DNA of 21,744 nt from Comamonadaceae bacterium (GCA_947458415.1 CANGZG010000017.1:1-21744); one strand, 5' to 3'. Shown: positions 7,549 to 14,959, counted from the stretch's first letter. Numbers and translations are program-made. The notes: generated from the sequence alone by a model not told the origin.

Positions 7549-8250
7549 ATGTCCTCCTCCATCGTCGACCAGGGCGTTCCCATCTCCGTCAAAATCCGTG
7601 AGCGTGTCAAAGCCGCCAAGCAACGCTTTCACGCCAACGACAATATTTCCGAATTCATTCAGCCCGGCGAACTCGAAGGTTTGCTGCAAGAGGTTGAAGA
7701 CAAAATGAAGCATGTGCTCGAGAGTTTGGTGATCGATACCGCCAACGACCACAACACGAACGAGACCGCCAAGCGACTTGCCAAAATGTATGTCAAGGAA
7801 GTCTTCAACGGGCGCTATGTCACCTCGCCTGACATCACCGAGTTCCCCAATGCCGAGCGACTCAATGAATTGATGATCGTCGGGCCCATCACGGTGCGCA
7901 GCGCATGCAGCCACCACTTTTGTCCCATCATCGGCAAGATTTGGATTGGGGTGTTGCCCAATGAAAACACCAATGTCATTGGCTTGTCCAAATACGCCCG
8001 CTTGGCAGAATGGGTGATGGGCAGACCGCAAATCCAAGAAGAGGCCGTGGTGCAATTGGCCGATTTGATTCAACAAAAAACCCGCCCTGACGGCTTGGCC
8101 TTGGTGATGGAAGCCACGCACTTTTGCATGGCATGGCGCGGCGTCAAAGATTTGGACAGCCGCATGATCAATTCGGTCATGCGTGGGGCGTTCTTGAAAG
8201 ACCCGATATTGCGCCGAGAGTTTTTGGCCTTGATCCCCCAAAAAAGTTAA
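7549..8250 (+). CDS. folE: GTP cyclohydrolase I
   Basis: A 233-residue cytoplasmic enzyme that opens GTP to 7,8-dihydroneopterin triphosphate, the first step of folate synthesis. Zinc ligands are visible as C120, H123 and C193, with H122 and H191 as the other catalytic histidines (CSHH and HFC motifs). GLSK (K148), R151, Q163-E164 in RPQIQEE, and R197 match the triphosphate and guanine binding residues of the family. Compared with the common CEHH motif this protein has Ser121 in place of Glu. An N-terminal extension of about 30 residues precedes the first conserved region. It starts 121 bases after aspS, beyond a hairpin, with little Shine-Dalgarno match; it may have its own promoter, but I could not identify one with confidence. 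Confidence 0.95.
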   Translation: MSSSIVDQGVPISVKIRERVKAAKQRFHANDNISEFIQPGELEGLLQEVEDKMKHVLESLVIDTANDHNTNETAKRLAKMYVKEVFNGRYVTSPDITEFPNAERLNELMIVGPITVRSACSHHFCPIIGKIWIGVLPNENTNVIGLSKYARLAEWVMGRPQIQEEAVVQLADLIQQKTRPDGLALVMEATHFCMAWRGVKDLDSRMINSVMRGAFLKDPILRREFLALIPQKS

Positions 8251-8286
8251 GCCGATGCCACCTGCAGTGGTTAGCAACCCGTGGGC

Positions 8287-9108
8287 ATGACACGGCTGCT
8301 GGGTTGCGATTTCAGCAGCAGCCCCAACCCACGCAAACCCATCTTGCTGGCATGGGGAGAACTGGTGGGGGACCGTGTGGCGCTCACTGCATTAGAGCGC
8401 TTGCCATCGCTCAGCGCTTTCAGTGATGGTTTGCAAACGCACAGCGATTGGGTGGGCGGCTTTGACCTGCCGTTTGGGTTGCCGCGCGAGTTGGTGCAAA
8501 CCTTGGGTTGGCCCACGCAATGGCTCGCGTGCATGCAACATTTTTCACAGCTCAGCCGTGCAGACATTCGCACATCGTTTGCGGCGTTTTGCCAAGCCCG
8601 ACCAGTGGGTGGCAAATTTGCCCACCGCGCCACTGACGGGCCTGCAGGTTCCAGCCCATCAATGAAATGGGTCAACCCGCCGGTGGCATTCATGATGCAT
8701 GCCGGTGTGCCATTGCTGTTGAAAGCAGGCGTGCATTTCCCGGGTTTGCACGCAGGCGATTTGCGTCGGGTGGCGCTGGAAACTTACCCTGGCATGTGGG
8801 CGCGTCGCGTGTTGAACCGGCAAAGCTACAAGAACGATGCTGTCGCGAAACAAACCACCGAGCGTTGGGTGGCGCGCAAAAACCTGTTGCATGCATTGGT
8901 CTGGGGACATGATGATGTGCCATTGCGATTGAAACTCAGCTCGGCGATGGCGGACACCTTGGTCGGCGATGCCAGTGGCGACAGCATAGACGCCGTCATC
9001 TGCATGATGCAAGCGGCTTGGGCGTTGCAACAGCATGCGAATGGCGATGCGATGTATGGACTTCCGTCGGACATGGACCGGTTGGAAGGATGGATCGTCA
9101 ACGCATGA
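8287..9108 (+). CDS. DUF429 family predicted nuclease (RNase H-like fold)
   Basis: A 273-residue protein counted from the ATG at 8287; a GTG two codons earlier (8281) is an alternative, and an in-frame stop at 8272 limits the start. Features match DUF429 proteins, annotated generally as predicted RNase H-fold nucleases: an early acidic residue in LLGCDFSSS (Asp8), the GGFDLPFGLP motif, ALETYPG, and a late GDSIDAVICMMQAAWA helix. These supply the spaced Asp/Glu residues expected of that fold. Function and substrate are unknown. A 7-bp hairpin (GCTGCTG 8295-8301 with CAGCAGC 8313-8319) covers its first codons, and no clear ribosome-binding site is seen. Its stop overlaps the start of the acetyltransferase gene by 4 bases (ATGA), so the two are likely translated together. 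Confidence 0.8.
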   Translation: MTRLLGCDFSSSPNPRKPILLAWGELVGDRVALTALERLPSLSAFSDGLQTHSDWVGGFDLPFGLPRELVQTLGWPTQWLACMQHFSQLSRADIRTSFAAFCQARPVGGKFAHRATDGPAGSSPSMKWVNPPVAFMMHAGVPLLLKAGVHFPGLHAGDLRRVALETYPGMWARRVLNRQSYKNDAVAKQTTERWVARKNLLHALVWGHDDVPLRLKLSSAMADTLVGDASGDSIDAVICMMQAAWALQQHANGDAMYGLPSDMDRLEGWIVNA

Positions 9109-9659
9109 GCACCGCGGTATTTGCCCAGCAGTTGCAAACACCGCGCATGTGGTTGCGTTGTCCTTTGCCGGGTGAAGGCATGGCGTTGTACCCAGCGGTG
9201 TCATCCACGTTGGACCTGTTGCGTCAATGGCCTGACTCTCTGCCGTGGGCGCAGCAAGCGCAGTCAGCTGACATCTCTGAAGACTATTGCCAGACTTGCT
9301 ATGCGTCTTGGGTCATGGGCTTGCGTTGGCCGTTGTTGATGTGGGACACCGACAGCGGCCGGTTGGTGGGCAGCATCGGCTTTCATCGCTTGGACCATGA
9401 GAACCAGATTTGGGAATTGGGTTACTGGTGCAGCAGCGAATTTCAAGGCCAGGGACGCACCAGTGAAGCCGTCAAGGTGTTAACCGATTATGTGAGGCAA
9501 CATTGGCCACACGTGCGCATGTTGTGTCGCATCGATGTCAGAAACACCGCCAGCGCCCGTGTGGTGATCAAAGCAGGATTCCAGTTGACACAACAAGAAA
9601 CGCTGTTGTCAGACAGCGGATCGGACTTTCAGGTTCAGCACTATGTGTTGGGCCGATGA
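9105..9659 (+). CDS. GNAT family N-acetyltransferase (RimJ/RimL-like)
   Basis: A 184-residue protein with the layout of RimJ/RimL-type acetyltransferases: an N-terminal strand with RCPLPGEGMAL, then LMWDTDSGRLVGSIGFHRLDHENQIWELGYWCSSEFQGQGRTSEAVKVL, where the Q/R-x-x-G-x-G/A acetyl-CoA loop is represented by QGQGRTSEA. The C-terminal RIDVRNTASARVVIKAGF is the usual N-x-x-S-x-x-V-x-x-x-x-G-F signature. These enzymes move acetyl from acetyl-CoA to amino groups of proteins or small molecules; the substrate here is unknown. The ATG overlaps the DUF429 stop. The last 19 bases overlap the 3' end of the convergent moeB-like gene. Confidence 0.88.
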   Translation: MSTAVFAQQLQTPRMWLRCPLPGEGMALYPAVSSTLDLLRQWPDSLPWAQQAQSADISEDYCQTCYASWVMGLRWPLLMWDTDSGRLVGSIGFHRLDHENQIWELGYWCSSEFQGQGRTSEAVKVLTDYVRQHWPHVRMLCRIDVRNTASARVVIKAGFQLTQQETLLSDSGSDFQVQHYVLGR

Positions 9660-10399
9660 CGGCAAACCGGGCAATCGCTTTGTCGCTGTAAGCGCATTTC
9701 CGTCCAGCTTAAATTGTGGCCGTCCAACAATTGCAAACGCCCGGCCAATGAGTCACCAATGCCTGCGAGCAGCTTCAGGGCTTCTGCCGCTTGCAAACTG
9801 CCAATCACACCCACCAGTGGTGCGAGCACGCCCATGGTGGCGCAACTGATTTCCTCTGGTGCGTCGTCTGGCGGAAACACACAGGCATAACAAGGAGAGT
9901 CAGGATGGCGTGTGTCATAAGTGGTGAGTTGTGCATCGAACCGGATCACCGCCCCGCTGACCAACGGCACGGCATGGGCAACACAGGCGGCATTCAACGC
10001 GTGTCGGGTGGTGAAATTGTCTGTGCAGTCCAGCGCCACATCCACCTGCGGCATGTGTTCATGCAACCAAGCTGCATCCGCGCGCTGCGAAAAAATGTGG
10101 ATGTCAATGTCAGGGTTGAGCGCTAGCATGGATTGGCGCGCTGACGCCACCTTGGGTTCGCCGATGCGATCTGTGGTGTGGGCAATTTGGCGTTGCAGGT
10201 TGGTCAAGTCGACCACATCATGGTCAACCAAGGTGATGCGACCAACACCTGAAGCCGCCAAATACAAGGCGGCTGCACTGCCCAAACCGCCCGCACCGAG
10301 CACCAGCGCGTGGCTGTTCAGCAGTGTTTCTTGCCCGGTATCGCCAAGCTCATTGAGCAATATGTGGCGCGAATAACGCAGCAGTTGGGCGTCATTCAC
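9641..10399 (-). CDS. moeB: MoeB/ThiF/HesA family adenylyltransferase (MoeB-like)
   Basis: A 252-residue E1-like enzyme that adenylates the C-terminal glycine of a small sulfur-carrier protein (MoaD or ThiS type). Visible: the nucleotide loop GAGGLGS (35-41), acidic VDHDVVDLTNLQRQ, the DCTDNFTTR segment (124-132), the zinc knuckles C170-YA-C173 and C243-PV-C246, and C186 in the crossover loop. The PLVGVIGSLQAAEALKLL stretch resembles MoeB more than ThiF, but no moaD, moaE or thiS lies nearby, so MoeB versus ThiF versus HesA is unresolved. The GTG start at 10399 sits 3 bases after the ctpA stop and uses an AAGGAA Shine-Dalgarno sequence inside the ctpA tail, so it is coupled to ctpA. Its end overlaps the convergent acetyltransferase gene. 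Confidence 0.88.
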   Translation of the reverse strand: MNDAQLLRYSRHILLNELGDTGQETLLNSHALVLGAGGLGSAAALYLAASGVGRITLVDHDVVDLTNLQRQIAHTTDRIGEPKVASARQSMLALNPDIDIHIFSQRADAAWLHEHMPQVDVALDCTDNFTTRHALNAACVAHAVPLVSGAVIRFDAQLTTYDTRHPDSPCYACVFPPDDAPEEISCATMGVLAPLVGVIGSLQAAEALKLLAGIGDSLAGRLQLLDGHNLSWTEMRLQRQSDCPVCRHRPNT

Positions 10400-10402
10400 C
10401 CT

Positions 10403-11851
10403 TTACTGTTCCTTTTTTTCAACCGGCCGTTCGGTCTGGGTTTTGCTGATCTTGACCGGTTGGCGTTTCAAGTGGTTGAGCGCTTGCTGCAACTGGAAGT
10501 CTTCCGCGCTGCCGAACTCGGGCGTTTTGCGATCAGCCGCAGGCTTTTTGGATTCTTCTTCCAACCGCTTCAAGGCTTCATCGCGGGCTTTTTCACGGGC
10601 AGGGTCTTTGACTTCCGCGCCTTGACCACTGTTGAGGTGTTTTTCCAAATCGGCTTCACGCGTGCGCAAAGCCGCATAAGGGCTGCCTTCTGCGGTGTCA
10701 TCGACCAACAAATCCGGAATGATGCCCTTGGCTTGAATCGAGCGACCGCTTGGTGTGTAGTAGCGGGCCGTGGTGATTTTCAAAGCCGTGTCGGCACCCA
10801 ATTGGCGGATGGTTTGCACCGAGCCTTTGCCAAAGGTTTGGCTGCCCATCAATACCGCGCGTTTGTGGTCTTGCAATGCGCCCGCGACGATTTCGCTGGC
10901 AGAGGCAGACCCTTCGTTGACCAGCACCACCAAGGGCACTTTTTTGTAGAAGTTTTGGGTTTTGCTGGCCAAGGTGCTGACGGTGTCTTGTCCGCCGCGG
11001 CGCAAGTAAAAGTCGGGTGCCGCCTTGAAGGTGAATTTGCTTTCTTCCAACTGGCCGTTGGTGGAAACCACGGTCACGTTGTCAGGCAAGAACACCGCAG
11101 AGATGGCCACGGCCGCATCGAGCAGGCCGCCCGGGTCGTTGCGGAAATCCAAAACCAAGCCCTTCATTTTGGGGTCTTGTTTGTAGAGTTCTTCGAGCTT
11201 GCGGGTGAGGTCATCGACCGTGCGTTCTTGGAACTGGCTCACACGCACCCAGCCGTAACCGTTTTCGATCATCTTGCTCTTGACGCTGACGGTTTTGATT
11301 TCTTCGCGAATGATGGTGACGGGGAAGGTGCGGTTTTCGTCTTTGCGGAAGATGGTCAACACGACTTTGGTTTTGGGCTCGCCGCGCATGCGTTTGACGG
11401 CATCATTGAGCGTCATGCCTTTGACCACCGCCTCGTCAATTTTGGTGATCAGGTCGCCGGGTTTGAGGCCAGCGCGGTCGGCGGGTGAACCTTCAATCGG
11501 AGAGACCACTTTGACCAGGCCTTCTTCTTGCGAAATTTCAATGCCGACACCGACGAATTTGCCTGTGGTGCCTTCACGGAATTCTTTGTAAGATTTTTTG
11601 TCGAAATACTGTGAGTGCGGGTCGAGGCTAGAGACCATGCCCGCAATCGCGTCGTTGATGAGTTTTTTCTCATCGACAGGTTCCACGTAATCAGACTTGA
11701 CCATGCTGAACACAGCCGCCAGTTGTTGCAGTTCTTCCAGCGGCAGTGGCGCCATGTTGGCGCGCGCCACGGTTTGAAGAGAGAACGTGGTGAGCGCACC
11801 GGCCAACGCACCCACTGTCAACCAACCTGCGATTTTGAGTTTCTGACCCAT
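10403..11851 (-). CDS. ctpA: S41 family carboxy-terminal processing protease
   Basis: A 482-residue protease counted from the ATG at 11851. This start is chosen over the ATG at 11866 because GGCAGG lies 6 bases before it. An N-terminal hydrophobic stretch (IAGWLTVGALAGALTTFSL, about 7-25) is a signal or anchor sending the enzyme to the periplasm. The PDZ domain spans roughly 98-170 (GVGIEI to LTIFRK, including RAGLKPGDLITKIDE). The peptidase core carries the family triad, which by alignment of spacing is Ser317 (NEGSASASE), Lys342 (FGKGS) and Gln346. The C-terminal region from about 400 is charged and probably disordered, and ends PVEKKEQ. Such enzymes trim C-termini of periplasmic proteins and help regulate cell-wall hydrolases. 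It is followed immediately by moeB and preceded by gpmA. Confidence 0.95.
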   Translation of the reverse strand: MGQKLKIAGWLTVGALAGALTTFSLQTVARANMAPLPLEELQQLAAVFSMVKSDYVEPVDEKKLINDAIAGMVSSLDPHSQYFDKKSYKEFREGTTGKFVGVGIEISQEEGLVKVVSPIEGSPADRAGLKPGDLITKIDEAVVKGMTLNDAVKRMRGEPKTKVVLTIFRKDENRTFPVTIIREEIKTVSVKSKMIENGYGWVRVSQFQERTVDDLTRKLEELYKQDPKMKGLVLDFRNDPGGLLDAAVAISAVFLPDNVTVVSTNGQLEESKFTFKAAPDFYLRRGGQDTVSTLASKTQNFYKKVPLVVLVNEGSASASEIVAGALQDHKRAVLMGSQTFGKGSVQTIRQLGADTALKITTARYYTPSGRSIQAKGIIPDLLVDDTAEGSPYAALRTREADLEKHLNSGQGAEVKDPAREKARDEALKRLEEESKKPAADRKTPEFGSAEDFQLQQALNHLKRQPVKISKTQTERPVEKKEQ

Positions 11852-11857
11852 ATGTAA

Positions 11858-11863
11858 CCTGCC
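11858..11863 (-). promoter_or_regulatory. Ribosome-binding site deciding the ctpA start
   Basis: Minus-strand GGCAGG lies 6 bases before the ATG at 11851. It falls between two in-frame ATGs and so supports the downstream one. Nearby, CCTAT (11911-11915) and ATAGG (11921-11925) form a short dyad of unknown meaning in the same gpmA-ctpA gap. Confidence 0.55.
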
Positions 11864-11947
11864 CATGTGTGACGATCGCTGAGATGGCGATTTAGGAAGA
11901 TAGTCTACTGCCTATATGGGATAGGCCGTCACGTTCTTGGACCATAA

Positions 11948-11978
11948 CCCCTGCGCCGTGGGACCCGCATGTGTGGGG
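11948..11978 (-). terminator. Weak hairpin after gpmA
   Basis: CCCCTGCG (11948-11955) can pair with CGCA (11966-11969) and GGGG (11975-11978) with a 5-base bulge, forming an imperfect GC-rich stem just after the gpmA stop. No U-tract follows in the gpmA direction, so it is at best a weak terminator or a pause site before ctpA. Confidence 0.25.
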
Positions 11979-11984
11979 GAGGCG

Positions 11985-12671
11985 TCAAAGGTAATAGTGT
12001 GTCAGAGGGCGCAAATCGGCATCGAGCTCATAAACCAAAGGTTCTCCATTGGGGATGTTCAAACCGACGATGTCCTGGTCTGAAATACCGTCCAGGTACT
12101 TGACCATGGCGCGAATGGAATTGCCATGCGCGCTGATCAGCACGCGTTTGCCACTGCGCATGGCGGGCGCGAGCGAGTCGTTCCAAAACGGCATGACGCG
12201 TTCGATGGTGTCTTTCAGGCATTCGGTCAGCGGCACTTGGCCTGCTTGCAACTTGGCATAGCGCAAATCGTGTCGTTCGCAGCGCTCGTCGTCGGGTGAC
12301 AGCGCAGGAGGCGGCACGTCGTAACTGCGCCGCCATGCCAGCACCTGTGCGTCGCCATATTCGGCTGCTGTTTCGGCTTTGTTCAGCCCCTGCAACGCAC
12401 CGTAATGGCGTTCGTTCAAACGCCAGTGGTGCGCCACGGGCAGCCAACTGCGCTCCATGCTGTCCAAGGTGTGCCACATGGTGTGAATGGCGCGTTTGAG
12501 CATGCTGGTGTAACCCAGGTCGAAATCAAAACCGTGGTCTTTGAGCTTTTGGCCGGCCTGCTTGGCCTGCGCCACGCCGGTGGCCGTCAATGCCACATCG
12601 GCCCAGCCAGTGAAACGGTTTTCGAGGTTCCACAGCGATTCACCGTGGCGGATCAAAACGAGCTTGTACAT
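11985..12671 (-). CDS. gpmA: 2,3-bisphosphoglycerate-dependent phosphoglycerate mutase, short form
   Basis: A 228-residue glycolytic and gluconeogenic enzyme interconverting 3- and 2-phosphoglycerate. The phosphohistidine motif LIRHGES places the catalytic histidine at H9, the conserved LNERHYG gives E87, and the second histidine is H182 in SAHGNS. RFTGW, YTSMLKRAIHT and LQGLNKAETA agree with the cofactor-dependent family. The protein stops at THYYL, exactly where E. coli GpmA (250 residues) continues for about 20 more residues with the flexible Gly/Ala/Lys-rich tail. Neither forward frame after the stop restores that tail, so a simple frameshift is unlikely. AAGG lies about 10 bases before the ATG. 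It diverges from the rhodanese gene across 74 bases and heads the gpmA-ctpA-moeB direction. Confidence 0.94.
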   Translation of the reverse strand: MYKLVLIRHGESLWNLENRFTGWADVALTATGVAQAKQAGQKLKDHGFDFDLGYTSMLKRAIHTMWHTLDSMERSWLPVAHHWRLNERHYGALQGLNKAETAAEYGDAQVLAWRRSYDVPPPALSPDDERCERHDLRYAKLQAGQVPLTECLKDTIERVMPFWNDSLAPAMRSGKRVLISAHGNSIRAMVKYLDGISDQDIVGLNIPNGEPLVYELDADLRPLTHYYL

Positions 12672-12706
12672 GAAAGAAACCTTGCCAATGAATGTATTCC
12701 AAAAGG

Positions 12707-12716
12707 ATTCTAGAAT
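12707..12716. promoter_or_regulatory. Palindrome and possible paired -10 sites between gpmA and the rhodanese gene
   Basis: ATTCTAGAAT is a perfect 10-base palindrome in the 74-base divergent region 12672-12745. It presents TAGAAT on both strands, a four- to five-match -10 box in each direction. TACATT on the minus strand is a second candidate for gpmA. No convincing -35 boxes accompany them, so this may be a promoter or simply an AT-rich patch. Confidence 0.25.
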
Positions 12717-12745
12717 GCATGGCTGTTGCCTTAAGGGTTAAGTGA

Positions 12746-13156
12746 GTGAACTTTTTAATCGATAACTGGATGTTGGTGTTTATTGCGGTGACTTCCGGCA
12801 CCGCTTTGTTGCTGCCTGCTTTGCAAGCCATGGGCACCCCTGGGTTGTCACCCACGCAAGCTGTGTTGTTGATCAACCGGGAAAAAGCCAACGTGGTCGA
12901 TGTGAGAAGCGCCGAAGAATTTGCCAGCGGGCATTTGATTGGCTCCAAGCATGTGGCGGTGGATCAGATTTCGACCGACTTGACCAAGGCCGTGCCAGAC
13001 AAAAAAAAACCGTTGCTGCTTGTTTGCGCCAGCGGCATGCGTTCCCAAAAAGCCCAGCGCTTGGCTTTGCAAATGGGCTATGAAAAAGTCCACAGTTTGG
13101 GTGGTGGATTGAAAAACTGGCAGGATGCCAATCTGCCTTTGGAAAAAACAGCTTGA
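12746..13156 (+). CDS. Membrane-anchored rhodanese-like sulfurtransferase
   Basis: A 136-residue protein starting at a GTG (12746) with AAGGG about 9 bases upstream. Residues 7-29 form an N-terminal hydrophobic anchor (NWMLVFIAVTSGTALLLPALQAM), so the domain probably faces the cytoplasm at the inner membrane, like E. coli YibN. The rhodanese domain follows: VVDVRSAEEFASGHLIGSKHV, then the active-site loop CASGMRS with Cys94 as the persulfide-carrying residue, and GYEKVHSLGGGLKNWQ. Such single-domain proteins pass sulfane sulfur or act in redox handling; the acceptor is unknown. It is first in a cluster with grxC, secB and gpsA that I recall as conserved in proteobacteria. Confidence 0.9.
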   Translation: MNFLIDNWMLVFIAVTSGTALLLPALQAMGTPGLSPTQAVLLINREKANVVDVRSAEEFASGHLIGSKHVAVDQISTDLTKAVPDKKKPLLLVCASGMRSQKAQRLALQMGYEKVHSLGGGLKNWQDANLPLEKTA

Positions 13157-13177
13157 ATTAACCCACACAGAACGACC

Positions 13178-13438
13178 ATGGCACCTGTCAAGATGTACAC
13201 CACCGCCGTTTGCCCTTATTGCACGCGCGCCAAACAAATACTCAAAGCGCGCGGCGTGTCACACATTGAAGAAGTGCGCATCGATTTGTCTGACCAAGAG
13301 CGTGACCGCATGATGGCGCTGACAGGCAGACGCACCGTCCCCCAAATTTTCATTGGCGATGTCCATGTCGGCGGCTGCGACGATTTGATGGCCTTGGACA
13401 ACCGTGGTGGTTTGATGCCACTGCTGCAAGTGAGCTGA
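13178..13438 (+). CDS. grxC: Glutaredoxin 3
   Basis: An 86-residue thiol-disulfide oxidoreductase using glutathione. The dithiol active site is C12-PY-C15 (YTTAVCPYCTRAK). The cis-proline segment TVPQIFI (53-59) and the glutathione-binding GGCDDL motif (65-70) are present, and length and order fit GrxC. A cytoplasmic role in reducing protein disulfides and glutathionylated proteins follows from the family. It starts 21 bases after the rhodanese gene with a poor ribosome-binding site. A strong hairpin with a short T-run lies between it and secB, so transcription may partly end after grxC. Confidence 0.95.
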   Translation: MAPVKMYTTAVCPYCTRAKQILKARGVSHIEEVRIDLSDQERDRMMALTGRRTVPQIFIGDVHVGGCDDLMALDNRGGLMPLLQVS

Positions 13439-13456
13439 GATAATCCTTTTTTAACC

Positions 13457-13490
13457 AACCCGCTCAGGCCTTGCCGCACAGCGGGTTTTT
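13457..13490 (+). terminator. Intrinsic terminator-like hairpin between grxC and secB
   Basis: AACCCGCT (13457-13464) and AGCGGGTT (13480-13487) form a perfect 8-bp stem, followed directly by more T residues to give a five-T run (13486-13490) partly inside the stem. The 15-base loop contains a possible inner GGC/GCC pairing. It begins 18 bases after the grxC stop and ends 17 bases before secB. The form fits a rho-independent terminator or an attenuator reducing read-through into secB-gpsA. Confidence 0.7.
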
Positions 13491-13507
13491 CATGTCAGGA
13501 AGCCAAG

Positions 13508-13954
13508 ATGGCAGACAACCTCGAACCCGTATTCCTCATCCAACGTGTGTACCTCAAAGACATGTCATTGGAGCAGCCCAATTCACCGGGCATTTTGTTG
13601 TCTCAAGACCAGCCTGCGGTGGACATCCAAATTGGACTCGATTCTGAACCAGTGGCTGACGGCGTTTACGAAATCACCGTCACCGCAACGGTCACCGCCA
13701 AGATCAATGAACAAACCATGTTTTTGGTGGAAGCCAAGCAAGCCGGCATTTTTGAAATCCGGCACATGCCTGAAGGCCAATTGCAACCCATCACAGGCAT
13801 TGCCTGTCCGCAAATCATTTACCCCTATTTGCGCAGCAATGTGGCTGATGTGATCCAGCGTGCAGGTTTCCCGCCGGTGCACATGGCAGAGATCAATTTC
13901 CAAGCCATGTATGACCAGCAGCAGCGCATGAAAGCCGAGCAACAACTGCAGTGA
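13508..13954 (+). CDS. secB: Protein-export chaperone SecB
   Basis: A 148-residue cytoplasmic chaperone that holds precursor proteins unfolded and hands them to SecA. Visible family features: FLIQRVYLKDMSLEQPNSP near the N-terminus, VDIQIGLDSEPVADGVYEITVTATVTAK, the aromatic and acidic surface stretch, GIFEIRHMP, CPQIIYPYLRSNVADVIQRAGFPPVHMAEINFQAMY, and a short Gln-rich tail. Length is normal. AGGA lies about 7 bases before the ATG. The stop overlaps the gpsA GTG by 4 bases (GTGA), the same coupling of secB and gpsA found in many proteobacteria. The hairpin upstream suggests separate control from grxC. Confidence 0.97.
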   Translation: MADNLEPVFLIQRVYLKDMSLEQPNSPGILLSQDQPAVDIQIGLDSEPVADGVYEITVTATVTAKINEQTMFLVEAKQAGIFEIRHMPEGQLQPITGIACPQIIYPYLRSNVADVIQRAGFPPVHMAEINFQAMYDQQQRMKAEQQLQ

Positions 13955-14937
13955 AGTTATTGATTGCCGGGGCTGGCGCCTGGGGCACAGCGCTGGCCGT
14001 TCAAGCCAGCCAGCGCCACGCGGTCACGTTGTGGGGCCGTCACCCAGACCATGTGCAAGACATGGTGGCGTCGCGTGTCAACCAACGCTATTTGCCGGGC
14101 ACCCTCTTGCCTGATTCACTCGCGCTCAGCCACGCGCCGTTGGCTCAGTTGGTGCCCGTCACCGATTTGGTGATGTTGGCCGTGCCGATGGCGTCTTTGC
14201 GCGGACTGCTTTCAGACCTGTCTTCTTTTGCAGCGAACACCCCAGTGGTTTGGTTGTGCAAAGGCTTTGAAGCAGCTTCTCAAGGATGGATGGCACACGA
14301 AGTGCAACAACAGGCGGCGGCCAAGTTGCAAGCTGGCGTGTTGAGTGGTCCGAGTTTTGCGCAAGAGGTGGCCTCGGGTTTGCCAGCGGCTTTGGTGGCT
14401 GCCAGTCAACATGCCCATGTGCGAGATGCATTGGTGCAGGCGTTTCATGGCGGCAGTTTGCGCATTTATGCCAATGACGATGTGGTCGGTGTCGAGGTCG
14501 GTGGCGCCGTCAAAAATGTGATGGCGATTGCCACGGGTTTGTGCGACGGGCTGGAACTCGGCATGAACGCGCGAGCTGCTTTGGTGACGCGCGGATTGGC
14601 AGAGATGACGCGTTTGGGCGTGGCCTTGGGTGCCCGCGCTGACACGTTCATGGGCTTGAGCGGTTTGGGCGATTTGGTGCTCACCGCCACCGGTGATTTG
14701 TCACGCAACCGACAAGTCGGCATGGGCTTGGCCAGAGGCCGTGCGCTGTCAGAGGTGTTGCAATCGCTCGGCCATGTCGCTGAAGGTGTTTACAGCGCAC
14801 GCACAGTGGTGCAACGGGCACAGTCATTGGGGGTGGACATGCCGATTGCGTCTGCCGTGGTCTCGGTGCTTGAGGGAACAGTCAGTGCCCGCGATGCCGT
14901 CGCTGCATTGATGGGGCGCGACGCCAAGGGCGAGTAG
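13951..14937 (+). CDS. gpsA: Glycerol-3-phosphate dehydrogenase [NAD(P)+]
   Basis: A 328-residue cytoplasmic enzyme reducing dihydroxyacetone phosphate to sn-glycerol 3-phosphate, the entry to phospholipid synthesis. The Rossmann loop GAGAWGTALA is at residues 6-15. Further signatures are VWLCKGFE, SGPSFAQEVASGLPAALV, the catalytic lysine region VEVGGAVKNVMAIATGLCDGL, and the MGLSGLGDLVLTATGDLSRNRQVG stretch. It starts with GTG overlapping the secB stop, so it depends on secB translation. It converges with panC across 22 bases, where GCGCC/GGCGC (14937-14954) is a short 5-bp hairpin without a T-run. Confidence 0.97.
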   Translation: MKLLIAGAGAWGTALAVQASQRHAVTLWGRHPDHVQDMVASRVNQRYLPGTLLPDSLALSHAPLAQLVPVTDLVMLAVPMASLRGLLSDLSSFAANTPVVWLCKGFEAASQGWMAHEVQQQAAAKLQAGVLSGPSFAQEVASGLPAALVAASQHAHVRDALVQAFHGGSLRIYANDDVVGVEVGGAVKNVMAIATGLCDGLELGMNARAALVTRGLAEMTRLGVALGARADTFMGLSGLGDLVLTATGDLSRNRQVGMGLARGRALSEVLQSLGHVAEGVYSARTVVQRAQSLGVDMPIASAVVSVLEGTVSARDAVAALMGRDAKGE

Positions 14938-14959
14938 CGCCTTGCAATCGGCGCAAGTG

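Noticed and set aside
10310..11488. A 392-codon open frame antisense to ctpA
   Set aside because: It is a composition shadow of ctpA with no family features; ctpA has a full catalytic triad in the other strand.
14937..14954. A bidirectional terminator between gpsA and panC
   Set aside because: GCGCC/GGCGC is only 5 bp with an 8-base loop and no T-run on either side, so the support is too weak to list.
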